This document shows positions 59,401-64,000 of a stretch of DNA of 64,000 nt, piece by piece. A model generated the notes under the pieces. That model made no database searches, was not told the origin of the DNA, and saw only the letters and a program-made list of their open reading frames with translations. The stretch spans positions 153,977 to 217,976 of the forward strand of contig NZ_SLWR01000010.1 in the NCBI RefSeq assembly GCF_004345665.1, read 5' to 3'. The translations under genes were made by a program, and so were the position numbers. The DNA comes from Kribbella antiqua (lineage in GTDB: Bacteria; Actinomycetota; Actinomycetes; Propionibacteriales; Kribbellaceae). The stretch's first letter is position 1. Each line of letters begins with the position of its first letter.

Positions 59401-62400
59401 CACTCAGCGGGTGGTCGGGCCCGAACACCGCGAACCCGTTAGTGGGCGTGGCCTTTTGATTCCACCGCGCGACCGAGGTCGCGGACAGGTCAGGCAGGCC
59501 GGTCCCGGACAGCGGGACGTCGTACACGTACTTGCCGAGCGTGGCGGTGCCACCGGTCGGATCGCCCGCCGGGCGGGCCCGGGTGACCGAGTCGAGCTTC
59601 TCGCGCTGGTCGACCGTGACGTAGTTCAGCTGGTACGGCACCTCGCCTGCAGGCTTGACCGAGGTGAGGTGGTTGGCGGCGTTATAGGTGTACTCCGTCG
59701 CCAGCCCCGACCGCGGATCGGTCACCTTGGTCAGCAGGGCGTTGACGTCGTACGTGTACGCGGCGACCTTGATCGAGTCCATCCCCGCGGCCGGCAACTT
59801 GTCCGGGTTGTAGATGTCCAGCCAGGCCTCGCTGAGCCGGACCCGCGTCGCGCCGATCGTGGTGTAGATGAAGTGCAGGGCGCGGCAGCCCGGGTTCATC
59901 CCGGTCAGCGGCGAGGACGGGTTGTAAGCGCCACACGTCACCCCCGGCGCCGCAGGCGCGAGGATCCTTACGACACGACCGTTGCCGTCGTAGGAGAACG
60001 CCGTCTTGCCAGCAACGCCTGGCTCAGAGATACCAGCAGCGCGGAAGAACGTCGCCGCGTTCGCGACCGGCGCGGCCGCCGGGTTCCAGGTGGTGACGGT
60101 GCCGTCATCCTCGGTGTACGACAGCACCATCGACGAACCCGAACCGGTCACCGTCAGCCGGGATCCGTCCTGGTCGGTGTCCTCGTCGACCGGGACCCAG
60201 TCGCCCTGCTCGAAGGCGGCCGTTGTACGACGCTCGCCTGACGGTGACTCGTAGATCAGGCTGGTGCCGTCGTCGTCAAGAAGGACGAGGGTTCCGTCGA
60301 GCTTGGTGGAGTCGATCACTTGCATGCCCGCGGCGCCGGCGTCGGCGCCGTCGAACTGGGCGGTCCAGCCCTGGCCGAAGGCGCCGTTGATCTGGTCGGT
60401 CGGGGTCTCATAGGTCATGTGCGACCGGGAAATCGACAGATCACCCGTGTAACCCGGCACCGAGATGTCGGTCGTCGACGTGTTGAACTCACCCGTCCAC
60501 AGCGCGACCTGACCCGGCCCGGCGTCGGCGGTTGGGAACCCGTTGCCGAAGGCATGCGGTACGCGCTGGATCGTGGTGTCCGGGGTCTGCGACCACGTGC
60601 ACTGGGGTGTCGTGCCGTAGGTGAAGCAGACCTGGAGGTCGAGCTTGACCGGCACTCGGTCGTTCAGCGTCGTCGGTTGGACGCCGGCGGTATCGGGGTC
60701 GGAGTCGAGGTTGTTGTCGATCTTGGCGTTGTTGGTGTCCCACCAGGTGCTGACCGTAACGCCGCCGGCGCCGTTGTCGACTACCGGGAGGACGGTCGCG
60801 TCTTCGTTCCAGCCGACCAGGTCGTCGGCGCCGCCGTACCCGGAGACGCGCCAGCGAACGCGCGCGGTCACCGAGGACGACGAGCCCTTCGGCGGCCCAG
60901 AGGCGGAGATCCGGACTGTGTTCGCGGTGGTGATTCGCGGCGAAGCGGTCGGCGACGTCAGCGACGTGCCGCCCCAGCCGAAGCTGTGCGTCTTGACCGT
61001 CGACAGCTTCGCGGCCGGGGTCTCGGCCTGCGCGGTGATCTGGTGCAGACCCGGCGTCCCCTTGGGGATCGTCACGACGTACTTGGCGACCGCGGGGTCG
61101 CTGGACGGCGTGATCTTGATCTGACCCGCGGCGCCACCGGTGAAGTTCGTGGCCAGCGGCTTGCCGTCGACCGTGATCCGGATGTAGCCGGGCGCGTTGT
61201 AGCCGGTGCCCGTCGCGGTGATCGTGCAGACCACATCCGCGGTCGGCGCGTTGTCCTGCCAGGAGTTGTTCACGTTGTACGGCGCTGGGCACGAGACCAC
61301 CGGCTCAGCCGGGGCCTGGCTGCCCGTGCGCAGGCGGGTCTGGTAATTCGTCCACGGGCCGTCGCGGCGGCCGTCGTTGGCCTTGGCACGGATGTACAGC
61401 AGCGTGTTGTCCGGCAGGTCGGTGGACGGGCGGCAGCCGGCCGTCGTACCGGAGGCGTACACCGAGGAGGTGCAGGTGCCGCGGACGGTGAAGGGCTCGG
61501 TGTAGAACTCGTAGATGTACTTGACCGTGTTGCCGTCCGCATCCGTTGCCTTGGTCTTCACCCACGGACGGAGGCTCGGCGAGTACATCGACGACGTCGA
61601 CTCACCCGGCGCCGCGTACGCGACGGCCTCGGAGGTCTGCACCGTGTCGGGGATGCTCGGCGGGCGGTTCCAGGTGAAGGAGATGTACGGGTCAGCCGGG
61701 CCGCCGGAGGCGTAGAACCGCTTCCAGGAGTTCACATCCGCCTCGTTCGCCGCGACCAGCGCCAGGCCGCCGACGGTGTAAGACGCGTTCGACCAGGCCT
61801 GCGCCAGCGAAGTCATCGGGATCGAGAGCCGACCACCGGGGCATCCCGTGTAGCCCTTGGCAGCAGTCAGCTGACCGTAGACCGTGCCGAGCGTCGGCTG
61901 GTTGGACCACCGCGTGTCGGTCGACACCGGCTGGATCGCCCGGACGTACACCGTCGACGGGGTGCACGACACAGCGCCGTACTGCCAGATCGACAGCGTG
62001 GCCGACAGGACGTCCTTGCCCGCGAACGGGGCGGTGGAGAAGTTCATGAAGGTGCGCTCGGTGTGCGTCCCGTTCTTGCCGAGGCGCAGGTCGATCGTGC
62101 CGGACAGGTCGTCCGGGTACGCGCTCTGCACCCAGGTGTCGAAGGTCGGCAGCAGCGTCGTGACGGCGTACGTCGGGTCCACGGTCACCGGGAAGACTCG
62201 AGCCGGATCCATGAACCACTTCGCATCCGGCGCGAGCACCAGCGTCGCCTTACCCGCCGACACCTTCTCCAGCGACATGGCGACCGGCGCCGCGTTCGCC
62301 GGCATGCCCGTGTGCTCGTCCTTGACGGCGTCCCACATCTGTCCGACCGGGATCCGCGACCGTACGATGCTCTTCGCGTCGACGAACTCGATCGCGCCAT

Positions 62401-63085
62401 CCTTCGACTGGCGAGCCGTCAAACCCTTTGTCCGCAAGGGAATCCGCCACACCGGCGCGGTCGCCGGCCGCTGCTTCACCACGAAGTCGGCCTCGAACCC
62501 ACTCCGCCGCGCGTCCAGCATTAGGTCCACGCCCGGCTGGATTTCGGCGTACGTCGCCTTGGTCCCGGCGAGACCGGGCTCCGGAAGCTTCCACGGCGCC
62601 AGCCACTCGACCTGCCGGCCGGCACCGGCCGTCGCCGACGCGAACACCTGCCCGGCGGCCGCGTTCCGCTTGCCGAGGCGCAGACCGAACTGGTGGCCAC
62701 GCGGCGCTACCGCACCATCCGTGCCCTTCGCGAGTGTCAGGTCGACCGGCGACCAAGCACCGTTGGCGGCCTTGAACCGAACGGGCGCCGTATGCGCGTC
62801 GGTCGTCATCGTGCCGTCCGGGTTCGCCCACGTCGTGGACGTTGCCGTACGCATCGATTCGACCTCGACACGGCTCCCCTGCGACCGCGCCGTCACCGAC
62901 GCCGACACCACATCCGGGCGCGAATTCACCTTCGGCGCCGCCGGTTTCGGATCCGCCGCGGGAGCTGCCTCCGCGGGCTGCCGAGCCTCCAAGCCACTGA
63001 CCAGTAAGGCCGCCGACACCAGGACGGCCACGAACCGCGGGAACTTCTGCACCCGGGCACGCTGCGAACGATCCAGGACAAACAC
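56492..63085 (-). CDS. Secreted RHS/YD-repeat polymorphic toxin with cationic repeat C-terminus
   Basis: 2197 residues from GTG 63085 (GGGGAGTGGGGA upstream; GTG 63118 adds 11 residues). Signal peptide (RFVAVLVSAALLVSGL), N-terminal beta domains including a DNRLRE-type domain (DLRLGKNGTHTERTFMNFST, DTRWSNQPTLG), Ig-like modules, then YD/RHS repeats from ~900 (YDGNGRVV, YDAAGSVATVTDATGTTRYT, YDALGRTTSV) forming the shell. The core-associated motif GVRVYNPTTALFLSVDP and NPVNKFDLDG-like end (DPVNKFDLDG) mark the cleavage boundary. After it, ~135 residues form the variable toxin: an amphipathic lead, five 11-residue cationic repeats plus one degenerate, and a Gly-rich hydrophobic tail. Delivered outside the cell or by contact; the target is probably the membrane. 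Confidence 0.93.
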   Translation of the reverse strand: MFVLDRSQRARVQKFPRFVAVLVSAALLVSGLEARQPAEAAPAADPKPAAPKVNSRPDVVSASVTARSQGSRVEVESMRTATSTTWANPDGTMTTDAHTAPVRFKAANGAWSPVDLTLAKGTDGAVAPRGHQFGLRLGKRNAAAGQVFASATAGAGRQVEWLAPWKLPEPGLAGTKATYAEIQPGVDLMLDARRSGFEADFVVKQRPATAPVWRIPLRTKGLTARQSKDGAIEFVDAKSIVRSRIPVGQMWDAVKDEHTGMPANAAPVAMSLEKVSAGKATLVLAPDAKWFMDPARVFPVTVDPTYAVTTLLPTFDTWVQSAYPDDLSGTIDLRLGKNGTHTERTFMNFSTAPFAGKDVLSATLSIWQYGAVSCTPSTVYVRAIQPVSTDTRWSNQPTLGTVYGQLTAAKGYTGCPGGRLSIPMTSLAQAWSNASYTVGGLALVAANEADVNSWKRFYASGGPADPYISFTWNRPPSIPDTVQTSEAVAYAAPGESTSSMYSPSLRPWVKTKATDADGNTVKYIYEFYTEPFTVRGTCTSSVYASGTTAGCRPSTDLPDNTLLYIRAKANDGRRDGPWTNYQTRLRTGSQAPAEPVVSCPAPYNVNNSWQDNAPTADVVCTITATGTGYNAPGYIRITVDGKPLATNFTGGAAGQIKITPSSDPAVAKYVVTIPKGTPGLHQITAQAETPAAKLSTVKTHSFGWGGTSLTSPTASPRITTANTVRISASGPPKGSSSSVTARVRWRVSGYGGADDLVGWNEDATVLPVVDNGAGGVTVSTWWDTNNAKIDNNLDSDPDTAGVQPTTLNDRVPVKLDLQVCFTYGTTPQCTWSQTPDTTIQRVPHAFGNGFPTADAGPGQVALWTGEFNTSTTDISVPGYTGDLSISRSHMTYETPTDQINGAFGQGWTAQFDGADAGAAGMQVIDSTKLDGTLVLLDDDGTSLIYESPSGERRTTAAFEQGDWVPVDEDTDQDGSRLTVTGSGSSMVLSYTEDDGTVTTWNPAAAPVANAATFFRAAGISEPGVAGKTAFSYDGNGRVVRILAPAAPGVTCGAYNPSSPLTGMNPGCRALHFIYTTIGATRVRLSEAWLDIYNPDKLPAAGMDSIKVAAYTYDVNALLTKVTDPRSGLATEYTYNAANHLTSVKPAGEVPYQLNYVTVDQREKLDSVTRARPAGDPTGGTATLGKYVYDVPLSGTGLPDLSATSVARWNQKATPTNGFAVFGPDHPLSGAPTSDDWQHADLQYTDAAGYTINTAKYGAGDWQYTSTDYNEQGNAVRELDERALRAVIDASMPAGATVDQLATLTVYNPEIKNAAGDTVLTPAGTLVTDTYGPSRYAALKSGTTAWIRPHARMSYDQGAPNNGINPDTNVPYRLPTTETSYAHDPGTGTDVEVTSQTLTDYGPAIPGDADGWALGQVGKTITDVDLDGTNSSGDIVRLTRHDTEGGVIETRQPASNGADAGTTKTVYYTTAPNATFAECGSKPQWAGLVCKTYPAAAPTGPSGPTSTLPTTTMKAFSYLLAPTSVEEKSGAVTRTTSTTYLPDGRTSSTKITVAGLTGSTPNTEKVTTYDPTTGDPTVVTAKNASGATVSSVTIGYDTWGRQTSYQPSGEQSTTTVYDAAGSVATVTDATGTTRYTYDGADANGKTERRGLITKVEVTTPSATWTSTGAYDADSSMTVQKLPGGVTRYNDIDNAGEPIGLRYTGQVTTVNDDGSTTVDPNGAWLSWSLENDITGRVAHEWTPDGNAFTTTTGGAIPSSRTYSYDNAGRLAQVNDRTATAAGTDLTTVPCVTRTYGFDVNDNRLTKGTAPAASDKSCSTSGATVVTRAFDTADRPVTGANGVGDYAYDALGRTTSVPASDAPHPADGAVTLSYYDNDLAQAITQGGVTTSYLLDASDRRSVETVASGTTTTQTTRHYTDATDNPTWVTTDAGWYRYVELISDDLSLIVEDDGQADLALSNAHGDIVTTVDVPESGVQSSGIQGWSGYEENGSPTQQTILQTGALSYGWLGAKQRAVSGAGLTLMGVRVYNPTTALFLSVDPVRGGGANAYAYPTDPVNKFDLDGRRWWDGIGDSIKSAVRKVGRAGKKAWGHAKSFGKWSWGHAKRFGKFAWKHTKRFGKFAWKHTKRFGKWAWKHTKRFGKWAWKSKRFIGKWALRIGKRAGPVGWGIGCVIGGGNSYWSSGNTGIRRIIDGLVGCVL
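56627..56824 (-). repeat. 33-bp tandem repeats coding for the toxin's 11-residue units
   Basis: Five in-frame 33-bp units (56660-56824) plus a sixth degenerate one (56627-56659). In coding order the units read WGHAKSFGKWS, WGHAKRFGKFA, WKHTKRFGKFA, WKHTKRFGKWA, WKHTKRFGKWA and WKSKRFIGKWA. The last two full units are identical at protein level, which points to recent duplication. Confidence 0.9.
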
Positions 63086-63118
63086 GATTCCCCACTCCCC
63101 GCTCGACCGGGACAGCAC

Positions 63119-63139
63119 GGATGACTAGGCGGGTCATCC
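63119..63139. promoter_or_regulatory. Inverted repeat upstream of the RHS toxin gene
   Basis: GGATGAC and GTCATCC pair perfectly around TAGGCGG, about 34 nt before the chosen start. On the minus strand TTGACC and TAGTCA flank part of it with a 15-bp spacer, a weak promoter match. It may be an operator or a leader hairpin. The remaining gap to 63359 shows only a small CTGCA-N6-TGCAG repeat near 63190. Confidence 0.35.
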
Positions 63140-63359
63140 ATGGGTCAAGCAGTCGGGACATCGCGCGGCCAGTAGCCGTCGTTACACAAACTGCAACAAC
63201 CTGCAGAAATCGTTGACGTGGGACGGTCGCCCGGCTACAAGCGCCTACGGCCGTGCACAACGACAGGAGGTATCGCCAGATTTGGGGTCGCGGACGGGCT
63301 GTCCGCGCTCAGCGATCCATGCCGGGATCGAACACATCCTGTCGGTCTACACCGGACCG

Positions 63360-64000
63360 TCAGGGGAGGAAGGGGGTCAGTACGGCGAGGAAGTCGTCGA
63401 GGCGTTCGGCGTGGACCCAGTGGCCGGCTCCGGGGACTTCGGCGTACTGGACCTGGGGGAAGTACGACGCGATCGTCGCGCGGTGGTCCTGCTGGACGTA
63501 ATCCGACTTGCCGCCGTAGATGAAGAGGGTCGGGCCGTCGTAGGTCAGGCCCTCGAGGTCCGGCGGCCACCCGGAGATCGACGGCAGCGCGGCCTCGATC
63601 GCCGGGAGGTTCGGGCGCCAGCGAGCGCCGGCGTCGTCGAGGATCAGGTTTTGCAGCAGGAAGGCGCGGGTGCCGGGTGACTGTACGGCGTCGGCCAGTT
63701 GAGCATCCACGTCGGAGCGACGCTGCACCGAGGACAGGTCGGCGGTGCGCATCGCCCGCGCGTACTCGACGAAGGCCGGCGGGTAGGCGACCGGAGCGGC
63801 GTCGACCACGATCAGCCGCTCGACAACACTTGGGTAGCGCAGCGCCGTGAGCATCGCGGTCTTGCCGCCCATCGAGTGCCCGACCAGTGCGACCGGGCCG
63901 ACGCCGAGCGACTCGATCGTCTCGCGTACGTCGTCGGCCATCTCCGGGTAGCTCATCGTGTCGGTGTGCGGCGACGAGCCGTGGTTGCGCAGGTCGAGCG
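63360..64000 (-). CDS. Alpha/beta hydrolase, partial (5' end outside window)
   Basis: The visible 213 residues run in from the right edge: LDLRNHGSSPHTDT, then nucleophile Ser in VALVGHSMGGKTAM, a lid region (~70-140), the acid Asp near FIYGGKSDYV and His in VPGAGHWVHAERLDD. The RNHG and PEMADDV motifs are those of YbfF-type esterases. Cytosolic; substrate unknown. Confidence 0.88.
   Translation of the reverse strand, partial: LDLRNHGSSPHTDTMSYPEMADDVRETIESLGVGPVALVGHSMGGKTAMLTALRYPSVVERLIVVDAAPVAYPPAFVEYARAMRTADLSSVQRRSDVDAQLADAVQSPGTRAFLLQNLILDDAGARWRPNLPAIEAALPSISGWPPDLEGLTYDGPTLFIYGGKSDYVQQDHRATIASYFPQVQYAEVPGAGHWVHAERLDDFLAVLTPFLP

Noticed and set aside
60320..62524. Long plus-strand open frame antisense to the RHS gene
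   Set aside because: Arg/Val/Gly-rich shadow of the RHS coding strand with no recognisable motif.

Overview
The window is high-GC actinobacterial DNA: about 70% GC, frequent GTG starts, many 1-4 nt stop/start overlaps, and a GlgE pathway together with an ArfABC locus, an IcmA/MeaB/Ccr acyl-CoA block and a FilP/Scy-type coiled-coil gene. The overall gene style suggests Kribbella or a close relative (Nocardioidaceae/Kribbellaceae). That placement is an inference from gene content; no marker gene was available to test it.

Layout. (1) 1-20 kb: the alpha-glucan/trehalose pathway, with the 3' part of glgE, then treS-mak, a SARP-type ATPase regulator and glgB. It is interrupted by a 10.5 kb block holding thrC, a 1476-residue secreted subtilisin-like/kelch protein flanked by two paralogous winged-helix regulators, and arfA-arfB-arfC, with a 167-bp palindromic element between arfA and arfB. 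(2) 20-27.4 kb: accessory enzymes and regulators: GNAT-NUDIX fusion, phosphotransferase, HSL-type hydrolase with an ECF sigma factor, MerR plus MFS exporter, and an ECF42-type sigma with its YCII/DGPF partner. (3) 27.4-34.2 kb: a repeat-rich intergenic region, two divergent citrate synthases (one fused to a DNA-binding domain) around a dense palindromic operator, an RpiR regulator with a secreted TIM-barrel protein, a secreted propeller and a MarR regulator. (4) 34.2-50.1 kb: thioredoxin-TPR protein, RCK ion channel, IcmA-type mutase, MarR, a second YCII-ECF42 pair, PH-domain protein, then meaB, thiolase, an acyl-CoA-ligase-like gene, epimerase, an RsbA-like anti-sigma and crotonyl-CoA carboxylase/reductase. 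Thiolase, Ccr, epimerase, mutase and the MeaB chaperone form a coherent C4/C5 acyl-CoA (butyryl, isobutyryl, ethylmalonyl, methylmalonyl) interconversion set. (5) 50.2-53.5 kb: coiled-coil polar-growth-type protein and an AI-2E-family membrane protein. (6) 53.5-56.2 kb: a decayed accessory patch with a VapBC pair between direct repeats, a multiply frameshifted phosphotransferase pseudogene and an IS630 fragment. (7) 56.2-63.1 kb: a secreted RHS/YD-repeat polymorphic toxin with a small two-helix membrane protein behind it. (8) 63.4-64 kb: a truncated alpha/beta hydrolase.

The strongest candidate for something undescribed is the RHS locus. The last ~135 residues of the toxin are five near-identical 11-residue cationic/aromatic units (Trp-Lys-His-Thr-Lys-Arg-Phe-Gly-Lys-Trp-Ala type) plus a sixth degenerate one, then a Gly-rich hydrophobic tail. 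This resembles an antimicrobial-peptide-like, membrane-active warhead. The next gene, 4 nt downstream, encodes a 64-residue protein with two membrane helices, as expected for an immunity protein against a membrane toxin. Other items worth checking are the paired half-receiver winged-helix regulators around the secreted protease, the palindromic arfA/arfB element, the HTH-citrate synthase with its operator, and an RCK channel with a non-canonical selectivity filter.
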